From NCBI GenBank assembly GCA_021151805.1, contig JAGKWN010000003.1, positions 1 to 64,000 of the forward strand: a stretch of DNA of 64,000 nt. The letters are read 5' to 3'. Of the stretch, positions 1-7,484 are shown piece after piece; position 1 is the stretch's first letter, and each line of letters begins with the position of its first letter. The notes beneath the pieces were generated by a model, which was not told the DNA's origin, searched no databases, and saw only the letters and a program-made list of their open reading frames with translations. Source of the DNA: Cytophagaceae bacterium. GTDB lineage: Bacteria; Bacteroidota; Bacteroidia; Cytophagales; Cytophagaceae. The position numbers were made by a program, and so were the translations under genes.

Positions 1-40
1 AAGTAAAGGTCACGCTTCAGGCGTGACCTTTACTTTTATA
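1..40. terminator. Bidirectional rho-independent terminator
   Basis: A perfect 15-bp inverted repeat (1-15 with 21-35) around a 5-base loop is flanked by A and T runs. It lies 12 bases past the stop of the leftward small lipoprotein gene, so it probably ends that transcript. A gene arriving from the left of the window could also use it. Confidence 0.85.
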
Positions 41-51
41 ATAGCAGTAGA

Positions 52-246
52 TTACTTGTCAAGCTTATCTTCTGCTTTATCACCAAGATCCTCGGCTTTA
101 TCGCCAACATCTTCCGTTTTGTCTTTAACTTCATCACCAGCTTTTTCCATTTTATCATTCAGTTTTTCTGAAGCCGATTTTTCCTTGCATGAGAAAACAG
201 ATGCGCTTAAAAGTGTAGCGAATACAATTACATAAATACGTTTCAT
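52..246 (-). CDS. Small lipoprotein with charged heptad-like repeats
   Basis: This 64-residue protein starts with a lipoprotein signal (a hydrophobic stretch ending in SVFSC, so Cys20 would be lipidated). The mature part is almost wholly charged, with repeated EKAGDEVKDK / DLGDKAEDK units that look like an amphipathic helix or coiled coil. I do not recognise a named family; the layout recalls small entericidin-like or stress-related lipoproteins, but that is only a resemblance. The next leftward gene is a paralogue with an almost identical signal peptide and leader. A strong terminator follows the stop codon. No function can be assigned. Confidence 0.75.
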   Translation of the reverse strand: MKRIYVIVFATLLSASVFSCKEKSASEKLNDKMEKAGDEVKDKTEDVGDKAEDLGDKAEDKLDK

Positions 247-297
247 AGTATAGTTGTTTTAGTTAGTTTATAATAAGTTACGAATTAGCTGTAAATA

Positions 298-336
298 AAA
301 AAACATATGCCTGGTTTTTCAGACATATGTTTTTTA
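298..336. terminator. Probable terminator between the two small lipoprotein genes
   Basis: Ten-base arms at 304-313 and 320-329 pair with one mismatch, flanked by A and T runs on either side. It lies downstream of the second small lipoprotein gene on the leftward strand, so each of the two paralogues seems to have its own transcript end. Confidence 0.6.
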
Positions 337-375
337 GGATTTTTTAAAAGTCATTAAAATTAAACACACATAATA

Positions 376-540
376 TTAGTGCGCATCACTGCCATTTTTT
401 GTGGTTTTTTCTGACTCGGTTTCAATCGTTTTTTTTATACTGTCGCCGGCTTCATTTAATTTTTCAGAAGATTTTTCCTGACAAGACAAAATAGATGCGC
501 TGAATGCAGCAGCAAGCACAATTACATAAATACGTTTCAT
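376..540 (-). CDS. Small lipoprotein, paralogue of the preceding one
   Basis: A 54-residue protein starting MKRIYVIV with the lipobox ILSC (Cys20), followed by a short charged tail. The start was placed at the internal ATG because from there the sequence matches the neighbouring paralogue residue for residue, and the 15 bases upstream (AACTATGCT and similar) are nearly the same in both genes; an in-frame ATG 42 bases upstream would put 14 extra residues before the signal peptide. The mature part keeps the EKSSEKLN core of the paralogue but lacks its repeats. Function unknown. The pair looks like a tandem duplication followed by divergence of the tails. Confidence 0.7.
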   Translation of the reverse strand: MKRIYVIVLAAAFSASILSCQEKSSEKLNEAGDSIKKTIETESEKTTKNGSDAH

Positions 541-625
541 AGCATAGTTGTTTAAGTTCGCATATAATAATTTACAAAACATTTCTTAAAACTAAAACAA
601 CTTAATTATTCGGTTCAATAGAGTA

Positions 626-1423
626 TTAACCATTGCTTACGGTAGAACTCACCAGCTCAATGCTATTCGCAGACTTTGTTTTAAACAGCATGTTTTTACG
701 ATGGTTGTTTACAGTATTCGGGCTGATACCCAATTCATGCGCTATTTGCTTGCTGGTTTTTCCCTGGGTAAGAAGTTGCATGATCTGCTTTTCTCTTTCA
801 GATAAATTGTTTTTATATGGAGCAATAGATTTTTTAATGAGTGTTGTTTCGGTATGATCTGCATTTTTTAAATAGGCATGCAAGTCAATGGCAGTGTCTT
901 TTTTAAAAGCATCAATATTTACCATGTATTTCAAACCTATCACAGCGTTGTCTTCGTAGGTTGAAAGAATGCTTATATAATGCATGAACCATTTGTATTC
1001 ACCCGAAGGCGTAAGCATTTTGTTGCAATAACTGATACGCAGGTCCTGGCTGTTTTTTTTCTGACTGTATTCTCCAAGCAATTTAAAAACGCTTGGAAAG
1101 ATATCACGATGCATGATTTCGTAATGATCTTTTTGGAATAAGGAGAATGTATAGGTGGTGCCGTATTGATACATGAGATCTGTATCGAGCGCAAGCTGTG
1201 TGATATTGGATGAATGGTACAGGTAGCTATGCTGGCTGTAATCAATAAGCATCACAATGCCGGGTGTAAGGTGTAAAAGAGAAGCATCCAGTCGGGTAGA
1301 AAAGAATTGTTCTTTGTTCAGTTCGCCCGGCGCGGGTTTTTCTATGTTGTTATCGCGCAAAAGTTTCTGGAAATAACAAAAGTGATCATCGTATACCTTT
1401 TGATTTAGGTGGAATGCTTTCAT
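626..1423 (-). CDS. LuxR-type transcription regulator with PAS-like sensor domain
   Basis: The last 59 of 265 residues (from about 207) form a clear LuxR/GerE helix-turn-helix: LSEREKQIMQLL, then GKTSKQIAHELGISPNTVNNH. The preceding 200 residues look like a PAS-type fold of the kind common in Bacteroidota one-component LuxR proteins. There is no phospho-receiver domain, so this is probably not a classical response regulator. It stands alone, transcribed leftward towards the small lipoprotein genes, about 80 bases before them. A perfect 22-bp palindrome lies 85 bases upstream of its start. Target genes and ligand cannot be told from sequence. Confidence 0.85.
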   Translation of the reverse strand: MKAFHLNQKVYDDHFCYFQKLLRDNNIEKPAPGELNKEQFFSTRLDASLLHLTPGIVMLIDYSQHSYLYHSSNITQLALDTDLMYQYGTTYTFSLFQKDHYEIMHRDIFPSVFKLLGEYSQKKNSQDLRISYCNKMLTPSGEYKWFMHYISILSTYEDNAVIGLKYMVNIDAFKKDTAIDLHAYLKNADHTETTLIKKSIAPYKNNLSEREKQIMQLLTQGKTSKQIAHELGISPNTVNNHRKNMLFKTKSANSIELVSSTVSNG

Positions 1424-1507
1424 AAAACGTATTTAAAAGACTTGTTACTAATAAATTCAAGATAGAAAAAACAGCCGTTAATTACTAGGTTCAGAAATAT
1501 TAAGATG

Positions 1508-1529
1508 CAATAGCCATTAATGGCTATTG
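1508..1529. promoter_or_regulatory. Perfect 22-bp palindrome, candidate operator
   Basis: The half-site CAATAGCCATT is followed at once by its exact reverse complement with no spacer. It sits 85 bases upstream of the LuxR-type gene, with no T-run after it, so it is not a terminator. A dimeric regulator such as the adjacent LuxR-type protein could bind here; that link is inference from position only. Confidence 0.4.
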
Positions 1530-1698
1530 TTGTATGTGCAATTTTAGAGTTCATTTGCAACGTGGTACAGCATTAGATACATTATAGTACATGTTGGTCC
1601 TTTGGTAATTATATTTTTATCAATTTTTTCTTGATGCATGTGATTAGTAGCCTTTTCGCATGCATTTTTAGTTTTTACAGGTTTGGTTTCGTTTAATA

Positions 1699-1735
1699 AA
1701 AAAAGCCCCTCGGTTTCAGATCGAGGGGCTTTTTA
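1699..1735. terminator. Bidirectional terminator after the panC operon
   Basis: A 13-bp GC-rich stem (AAAAAGCCCCTCG with its complement) around a 9-base loop, flanked by A7 and T5. It follows the stop of the leftward YugP-type peptidase gene, the last gene of the five-gene operon. Confidence 0.9.
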
Positions 1736-1752
1736 GTAAATATTTATTCGGC

Positions 1753-2451
1753 TTAGTCATTGCGCCTCATTCCTATAAGCAACATCAGGTAATACATTAA
1801 TTGAGCAAAGGCGCCTATGGCAACAACGACATATGTTCTTGCAGCCCACTTCAATGCATCTTCAGCCATTGCATGTTCTTCAGTATTCGTTATACCTTTG
1901 TTTTCCATCCAGGCAAGTGCGCGGTTACTTGCATCAAACTCTACTGGTAACGTAACCAAAGCAAATACGGTCAATACCAGGTTACAGATAACAATGATCA
2001 TTAAAACAACAGGCAGCGCTCCGATTCCGCCAAGGATTAAGCCGCCAAAGATCATAACCATCATCAGTGTGTTCAGAACTTTCGCGCTGATATTTTGAAC
2101 CGGCACCAAAGCTGAACGTAAGTTCAACATGCTATAATTCTGTGCATGCTGCAGAGCGTGCCCGCACTCGTGTGCCGCAACGGCTGCCGCTGCCGCGTTT
2201 CTGCCGTGGTACACAGCTGTACTTAGATTTACGGTCTTATCAGCCGGATTATAATGGTCTGTCAAACGGCCTTCCACAGACATTACTTTTACATCGTAAA
2301 TGTGATTGTCGCGCAGCATCTGTTCGGCAACTTCTTTTCCGGAGAGTCCTGAAAGGAGTTCGAATCTGGAATACTCTTCAAATTTGCGTTTTAATTTATT
2401 ACTTACATACCAGCTCGCAAGGATGGTTGCAATGCCAATAAGGAGAATCAT
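1753..2451 (-). CDS. YugP-type membrane zinc metallopeptidase
   Basis: This 232-residue protein belongs to the Zn_peptidase_2 (YugP) family. It has an N-terminal membrane segment (residues 1-15), the zinc-binding motif HECGH at 94-98 followed by ALQH, and two or three further hydrophobic segments in the C-terminal half. The length is normal for the family. Substrates of YugP proteins are not well known; a role in membrane protein or envelope quality control is an inference. It is the last gene of the panC-panD operon, 5 bases after rfaE2, and is followed by a strong terminator. Confidence 0.88.
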   Translation of the reverse strand: MILLIGIATILASWYVSNKLKRKFEEYSRFELLSGLSGKEVAEQMLRDNHIYDVKVMSVEGRLTDHYNPADKTVNLSTAVYHGRNAAAAAVAAHECGHALQHAQNYSMLNLRSALVPVQNISAKVLNTLMMVMIFGGLILGGIGALPVVLMIIVICNLVLTVFALVTLPVEFDASNRALAWMENKGITNTEEHAMAEDALKWAARTYVVVAIGAFAQLMYYLMLLIGMRRND

Positions 2452-2456
2452 ACTTC

Positions 2457-2942
2457 TTACTTGTTTAAATTGTTTTTGATTTTGTCAATGATTCCGGTAG
2501 TTGAATAGCCTTCAACGAAGTCTAATGTTTTTACGGAACCTCCATGTTCAATTACAAAATCTGCACCAACAATTTTATCAACGGTATAATCGCTTCCTTT
2601 AACCAATACATCTGGCTTTATGGCAGTAATAAGTTCTAAGGGAGTGGGTTCATCGAACAAAATGACAGCATCGGTAGAGCCAAGTGCTGCCAGCATACGC
2701 GCACGCGCATATTCATTATTTAACGGGCGTTCAGGCCCTTTCAAACGCTTTACAGAAGCATCTGTATTCAATCCTACGACAAGGCGTGTGCCTAATTGGC
2801 GGGCTTTTTCGAGATAGTCAATATGTCCCAGATGCAGAATGTCAAAGCAGCCGTTGGTAAAAACAACTTCACCTTCCTGTTTCCATTTTTCTATCAGCTT
2901 CGCCCCATCGGCAACAGAAACAATTTTATCAGCGTTTGCCAT
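2457..2942 (-). CDS. rfaE2: RfaE2-type heptose 1-phosphate adenylyltransferase
   Basis: A 161-residue single-domain nucleotidyltransferase matching the C-terminal half of HldE. The HxGH motif of the cytidylyltransferase fold is at residues 37-40 in FDILHLGHIDYL, and the C-terminal EGYSTTGIIDKI is typical of RfaE2. It should transfer AMP to D-glycero-beta-D-manno-heptose 1-phosphate to give ADP-heptose for lipopolysaccharide core. The kinase half (RfaE1) is not in this window. It overlaps neither neighbour but lies only 3 bases from the flippase-like gene, clearly in the same operon. Confidence 0.92.
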   Translation of the reverse strand: MANADKIVSVADGAKLIEKWKQEGEVVFTNGCFDILHLGHIDYLEKARQLGTRLVVGLNTDASVKRLKGPERPLNNEYARARMLAALGSTDAVILFDEPTPLELITAIKPDVLVKGSDYTVDKIVGADFVIEHGGSVKTLDFVEGYSTTGIIDKIKNNLNK

Positions 2943-2945
2943 ACA

Positions 2946-3971
2946 TCAATTTTTTAAATCTGAAGTTTCGGTTTCTGTATTTTTTCCAATCAACAATGAA
3001 ATTACAAAACTAATTCCACCTAGTATAACAACTGTTAGTGCTTGTGATGTGTGAAGTAAAATAGCGTAGGATACACCATCATCTTTTGAAACTCCGTACA
3101 CAACCATTGCACCAGCAACTAAAAAATGGAAAGCGCCGACTCCACCAGGCACAGGAGCAGACATTCCTAAAGCTCCAACAACCAATAGCACCAGACCAGC
3201 ACCTAGTCCCAAATGGGCTGTAGGCTCAAAGGCAAAGAATACAGTATAAGTCATGAAATAATAACAAACCCATATAAGTATAGAATGGAATAAGAAGTGC
3301 CATTTTTTTTCTAGATCTTTTATTCCGACAATGCCTTGCCAGACACCTTTCAAAAAGGAAAGTATTTTTTGGAGAAGAGCATTTTGTTTAATTTTTTCTC
3401 GAAGCTTCCAAACGACTGCTATGAATGCAATGAATAGCAATGTAAGAACGAGCAGGACGATATACATGTGCTGTAGGCTGGAGAAAAGATTATGGAATTT
3501 AGGTGCAAAGAAGTCAGTTAAAAAGCCACTGATGAGAGAAAATTCAAATACGAATGTCAAACCGATTACAAACAGTAATCCAATCAGATCAAACACGCGT
3601 TCTGCCACAACACTTCCAAACGTACTGTTAAAAGGAGCTTTGTGCATTTTATTCAATACCAGACAGCGTGCAACTTCGCCGGCACGAGGCAATAAAAGAT
3701 TGGCAAAATAGCCGGACATTAACGCCAAAAACGTTTTGTATGCAGGAGGTTTGATATCTAATGGCTCAAGCAGCAAATTCCAGCGGACAGCTCTTGACCA
3801 ATATGCTACAACGGAAACAGAAACAGAAACCATGATCCAAAAATAGTTGGCGTGCCTAAAGTCATCAGCAATTTTATTGGGATCCTGATCTTTTAAAACG
3901 TACCAAAATAAGAAACCACCAAGCACGAGCATAAGCGCGTACTTGATGGCGTTTTTTAAAATTGAGTTCAT
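2946..3971 (-). CDS. Lysylphosphatidylglycerol-synthase-type membrane protein (UPF0104, flippase-like)
   Basis: A 341-residue integral membrane protein with about eight hydrophobic segments and the family signature of UPF0104/AglD-like proteins (LLPRAGEVARCLVL near residues 93-106 and PVPGGVGAFHFL near 275). These are the transmembrane half of MprF without the aminoacyl-transferase domain. Relatives are thought to move lipids or lipid-linked sugars across the membrane; the substrate here is unknown. It lies 9 bases downstream of panD and 3 bases upstream of rfaE2, so envelope lipid or LPS work is plausible. Confidence 0.82.
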   Translation of the reverse strand: MNSILKNAIKYALMLVLGGFLFWYVLKDQDPNKIADDFRHANYFWIMVSVSVSVVAYWSRAVRWNLLLEPLDIKPPAYKTFLALMSGYFANLLLPRAGEVARCLVLNKMHKAPFNSTFGSVVAERVFDLIGLLFVIGLTFVFEFSLISGFLTDFFAPKFHNLFSSLQHMYIVLLVLTLLFIAFIAVVWKLREKIKQNALLQKILSFLKGVWQGIVGIKDLEKKWHFLFHSILIWVCYYFMTYTVFFAFEPTAHLGLGAGLVLLVVGALGMSAPVPGGVGAFHFLVAGAMVVYGVSKDDGVSYAILLHTSQALTVVILGGISFVISLLIGKNTETETSDLKN

Positions 3972-3980
3972 AGTAAAGTA

Positions 3981-4328
3981 CTAAGAAAGTCTGTTGTTAT
4001 CGTCAGGAAATATTAAAGTAGGTTTCCAGACTTTTGCTTCTTCAAAACCCATGGTTGCATAAGCAATAACGATTACGATATCACCAACCGCTACTTTACG
4101 TGCCGCTGGTCCGTTTAAGCAAATGACGCCGCTGTTCTTTTCTCCTTTGATTACATAGGTTTCAAAACGCTCGCCGTTATTGATATTTACAATCTGAACT
4201 TTTTCGTTTTCGATGATATTTGAAGCCTCCATCAAAGCTTCGTCAATGGTGATGCTGCCAACATAATGCAGTTCTGCCTGAGTAACTTTAACACGATGGA
4301 TTTTAGATTTTAATACTTGAATTTGCAT
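3981..4328 (-). CDS. panD: Aspartate 1-decarboxylase precursor PanD
   Basis: PanD makes beta-alanine from aspartate, the second substrate of the PanC next door. The 115-residue proenzyme has the self-cleavage site Gly24-Ser25 in HYVGSITID, whose Ser becomes the pyruvoyl cofactor. The conserved LNGPAARK loop is present at about residues 83-90. Length is normal. It follows panC by 23 bases, so beta-alanine synthesis and its use are co-expressed. Confidence 0.97.
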   Translation of the reverse strand: MQIQVLKSKIHRVKVTQAELHYVGSITIDEALMEASNIIENEKVQIVNINNGERFETYVIKGEKNSGVICLNGPAARKVAVGDIVIVIAYATMGFEEAKVWKPTLIFPDDNNRLS

Positions 4329-4351
4329 GAGTATGATTTAGTAGCGCAAAA

Positions 4352-5206
4352 TTATAAAATAATAACTAGATTATCGATAAGTCTTACTTCTTCGACATAA
4401 GCAGCAACACAAACAGCCACGTTTGATCCCGGTTCCAGATGGGTGATTGTTTGCAATGTGTCTGCCTGAACGATCTCCAGATACTCAACCCGAATCCCTT
4501 CAAATTGGTTTAAAAAATCCATCCCCATTTTTTGTATTGGTTGAACAGGGGTGCCGATTCCATTTTTTAAGGCTTTTTCAAGAAACTCCAGGCATAAAAA
4601 TATATTCGCAGCAACGGTTTTGCCCGCTGCACTTAACCGCATATTCCGGGAAGACATCGCCAGTCCGCTTTCCTCACGTATAATCGGGCAGGTAATAATT
4701 TCAATGGGAAAGTCCAATTCATTGACCAGTTGATTGATAACAGCAACCTGTTGCAGATCTTTCTGTCCGAAATATGCTTTATCGGGCATAACCATATGAA
4801 ATAGTTTTGAGACAACGATGGCAACCCCGCTGAAATGGCCCGGACGATGCGCACCTTCCAGAATCCGGTCCAGTGGGCCAATATGAATGGATAACTTAGG
4901 AGTGGCAGGATAGAATTCGGCAACAGACGGCAGAAACAAATAATCGCAGCCGGCGTCTTTTAATAATTGTATATCTTTTTCATTCTGAATCGGGTATTTG
5001 TTGAAATCCTCAACATTGTTGAATTGAAGCGGGTTTACAAATATGCTGGCGATACAGGTCTGATTATGCTTTTTAGCTTCTTTAATGAGCGAAATATGCC
5101 CTTTATGCAGTGCTCCCATAGTTGGGACAAAGCCTATAGAATGAGATTTAAGCCTTTCCTGCGCAATTTGGCGGCGTAAATCCTGGATGGATGTGATGGA
5201 AATCAT
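4352..5206 (-). CDS. panC: Pantothenate synthetase PanC
   Basis: PanC joins pantoate and beta-alanine using ATP. The 284-residue protein carries PTMGALHKGH (HxGH at 34-37), the ATP-binding signature of the nucleotidyltransferase superfamily, and a KMSKS-like MSSRNMRLS loop near residues 184-192. It is the first gene of a leftward five-gene operon; the 134 bases upstream form a divergent control region with the GT5-like gene. Confidence 0.97.
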   Translation of the reverse strand: MISITSIQDLRRQIAQERLKSHSIGFVPTMGALHKGHISLIKEAKKHNQTCIASIFVNPLQFNNVEDFNKYPIQNEKDIQLLKDAGCDYLFLPSVAEFYPATPKLSIHIGPLDRILEGAHRPGHFSGVAIVVSKLFHMVMPDKAYFGQKDLQQVAVINQLVNELDFPIEIITCPIIREESGLAMSSRNMRLSAAGKTVAANIFLCLEFLEKALKNGIGTPVQPIQKMGMDFLNQFEGIRVEYLEIVQADTLQTITHLEPGSNVAVCVAAYVEEVRLIDNLVIIL

Positions 5207-5262
5207 GGGGTGTAAAGCTGCGCATTTTCAACCAAAAAACAAGGGGTGGAATTGGAATACAC

Positions 5263-5293
5263 TTGAAAAAGCCATATATTTTTTGTAATTTTG
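5263..5293 (+). promoter_or_regulatory. Bacteroidota-type promoter for the GT5-like/DUF4270/glmS cluster
   Basis: TTG (-33) at 5263-5265, 20 bases, then TAATTTTG (-7) at 5286-5293, a match to the Bacteroidota consensus TTG, about 19-20 bases, TAnnTTTG. The start codon of the first gene is 48 bases downstream. Confidence 0.7.
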
Positions 5294-5340
5294 ACCTGCC
5301 GTAATATGTCCGGTTTTATTTTCCATCTAAAAAAGGGTAT

Positions 5341-6159
5341 ATGTCTAAATTGAGAATCCTTTACGTCGCCAGTGAAATCAACCCTTTTTTGCAGTATTCT
5401 GAAGTAGGTAAAATGTTGCGCAAACTCCCTCAAGCTATGCAGGAGCGTGGTTTAGAAGTTCGCATATTGATACCTCGTTTCGGTTTGATTAATGAACGTA
5501 AAAACCGCTTGCACGAAGTGGTAAGACTTTCAGGAATAAATATTTCTGTTGGTGAAGAAGAAAAACCTCTTATTATTAAAGTAGCCTCAATTCCCAATGC
5601 GAAATTGCAGGTATACTTTATCGACAACGAAGACTATTTTCAAAGAAAATACGTTTTCCATGACAAATCAAATAAGTTTTACGATGACAATGATGAAAGA
5701 GTCATTTTCTTCTGTAAAGGTGTAATGGAAACCGTTAAGAAATTGGGCTGGGCTCCGGATATCGTTCATTGCAACGACTGGATGACAAGCTTGATTCCAT
5801 TGTATTTAAAAACCCGTTATAAACTGGACCCTGTATTTAAGGATGCAAAATCTGTATTTACAGTTCATAATAATCCAATCAAATTCAAGTTTGGCAAAGA
5901 CTTGTTCAACAAAGTTAAAATGCTGGATATTGAAGATGGTATGCTTTCAAACCTGAACACAGGCGATTATGAAGGATTTATTAAAATGGGTCTTGAATAT
6001 GCAGATGCTGTCATAAAAACAGAATCGGATTATACAGAAAGCATCAATAAACTTTTTGGTGAAACGGAGAAAAAGAAAAAAGTAGAATTATTGGCTGCAA
6101 CAGATGAAACGTTGGATGAAGAGAAATACTATAATTTTTATAATCAACTGGTGGGCTAA
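5341..6159 (+). CDS. GT5-type glycogen/starch synthase N-domain protein, probably not a true synthase
   Basis: The 272 residues match only the N-terminal Rossmann domain of glycogen synthase (Glyco_transf_5): LRILYVASEINPFLQ at the start, PDIVHCNDWMTSLIP near 139-153, and VFTVHN near 174. A full GlgA has about 480 residues; the whole C-terminal GT1 domain is absent. The ADP-glucose-binding KTGG signature of GlgA is replaced by QYSEVGK at the same place. Short forms like this are usual in Bacteroidota, always near a DUF4270 lipoprotein and glmS as here, so it is unlikely to be a recent truncation. A regulatory or binding role in amino sugar metabolism is more likely than glycogen synthesis, but this is inference. 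Confidence 0.8.
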   Translation: MSKLRILYVASEINPFLQYSEVGKMLRKLPQAMQERGLEVRILIPRFGLINERKNRLHEVVRLSGINISVGEEEKPLIIKVASIPNAKLQVYFIDNEDYFQRKYVFHDKSNKFYDDNDERVIFFCKGVMETVKKLGWAPDIVHCNDWMTSLIPLYLKTRYKLDPVFKDAKSVFTVHNNPIKFKFGKDLFNKVKMLDIEDGMLSNLNTGDYEGFIKMGLEYADAVIKTESDYTESINKLFGETEKKKKVELLAATDETLDEEKYYNFYNQLVG

Positions 6160-7477
6160 AAAAAGCTCACCAGCTTTTCTTTTACTAAGTTTAACCGTTT
6201 TGATCTCCTGCAGAAAAGAAGGAGATTTTAATTTAGGATCAAAGCCCCAGGATTCCAATATCGGTGTTCAATTTACAGATACGGTAACACTGATTAATAA
6301 AACATTTTTACTGAACGATTCAATTATAAGCGCCCGCGCCAATAACTTATCGTTTGGTGGATATGTCGATCCTTCTTACACAGGTACTACCTATTGCGAA
6401 GCTTATGCCAGCGTACGACTGGTAAACTCCAACGTGGATTATTCCGGTACCACGGTTGATTCTGCAAAGCTCTATATGTATTACTCACTGGCTTACGGAG
6501 ACACACTTTCTAATCAGGATGTGTCTGTGCACGAAATCACAACCCAGCTTGACGCATCTGTTCCTTACCGCACCAATTCAAACTTTGTTACGTATTCTTC
6601 TGCAAGCATAGGCGAAAGAACCGGTTTCCAGGCAAGACCATATACCAGCCACACCTTAGATATACCGCTGACAAACGCCTTTGGTTCAAATCTGCTGGCA
6701 ATTGCGAATAATAAGAACAATACAGATTTTCAAAACCTGTTCTACGGAATTATGATTAAACCAAAGAACAATTCTGTAGCAAGTGTTATTACCGCAGATT
6801 ATACAACCTCTGACCTGGCAAGAACCAGATTGATCGTTTATTTCAAAAGAGGAACCGTTCGTGATTCGGCAACATTCGCAATCAGCAATACTCCTTCTTC
6901 ATTCAATAGAGTAATAGACGACAGAAGTGGAACTAATATCTCTACTTTGGTGTCAAACGGAGACCGGATAGAAGAAGCGTTGACAGGTAACAGATGCTAC
7001 ATTCAATCAGGTACCGGTATTACTACAAAAGTAGAAATGCCTTATCTGAAAAATCTCGCAATGGTTGGCGGCAATTCGGTGATCATAAACAAAGCTGTAC
7101 TCGTTGCGCCGGTTGATTTGGCCAGCGGTTATGAAAAATACAGACAGGTCAATTACATGCGTTTGCTGCAGATGAATACCGATGATACGTATAAATATGC
7201 AGCCAATGGTACATTAGCATATATCCAGGGAAGCGGTTATCCGCAAACAGGTACAAACTATTCTGTTTTGGCAACAGCAGTGAACGTGACCGACACTACC
7301 TACCGTATTGATATTACTTCATACGTTCAATCCTTGTTGTCAAATCATTTAGATAACAATGGATTTATATTCATGCCTGTCTATAATTCGTTTATGACAA
7401 GCCGTTCCGTTCTTTATGGTGCAAACGCTACCGATAGAAAAATGCGCCTCGAAATTTATTACACAAAAGTAAAATAA
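6104..7477 (+). CDS. DUF4270 family lipoprotein
   Basis: A 457-residue exported lipoprotein: a hydrophobic segment ends in the lipobox LISC (Cys36), then a mainly beta-strand body. The DUF4270 start motif (DFNLGSKPQDSNIGVQFTDT) directly follows. The ATG overlaps the preceding gene by 56 bases; the only later in-frame ATG before the signal peptide is four codons on, so the overlap is real whichever is used. DUF4270 proteins are of unknown function and sit beside glmS across the Bacteroidota. Its place between a glycogen-synthase-like protein and glmS points to surface or sugar-linked work, without proof. Confidence 0.82.
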   Translation: MKRWMKRNTIIFIINWWAKKSSPAFLLLSLTVLISCRKEGDFNLGSKPQDSNIGVQFTDTVTLINKTFLLNDSIISARANNLSFGGYVDPSYTGTTYCEAYASVRLVNSNVDYSGTTVDSAKLYMYYSLAYGDTLSNQDVSVHEITTQLDASVPYRTNSNFVTYSSASIGERTGFQARPYTSHTLDIPLTNAFGSNLLAIANNKNNTDFQNLFYGIMIKPKNNSVASVITADYTTSDLARTRLIVYFKRGTVRDSATFAISNTPSSFNRVIDDRSGTNISTLVSNGDRIEEALTGNRCYIQSGTGITTKVEMPYLKNLAMVGGNSVIINKAVLVAPVDLASGYEKYRQVNYMRLLQMNTDDTYKYAANGTLAYIQGSGYPQTGTNYSVLATAVNVTDTTYRIDITSYVQSLLSNHLDNNGFIFMPVYNSFMTSRSVLYGANATDRKMRLEIYYTKVK

Positions 7478-7484
7478 CTTCATT

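Larger units (their letters stand above)
1424..1752. other. Intergenic stretch upstream of the LuxR gene
   Basis: This 329-base gap holds a perfect 22-bp palindrome and a strong terminator, both listed separately. I see no further open frame with coding character in it. Confidence 0.6.

Noticed and set aside
23..235. Plus-strand frame with Ser/Leu-rich repeats opposite the first lipoprotein
   Set aside because: It is the antisense image of the charged repeats of the lipoprotein gene.
5341..6159. True glycogen synthase GlgA
   Set aside because: Lacks the C-terminal GT1 domain and the KTGG motif.
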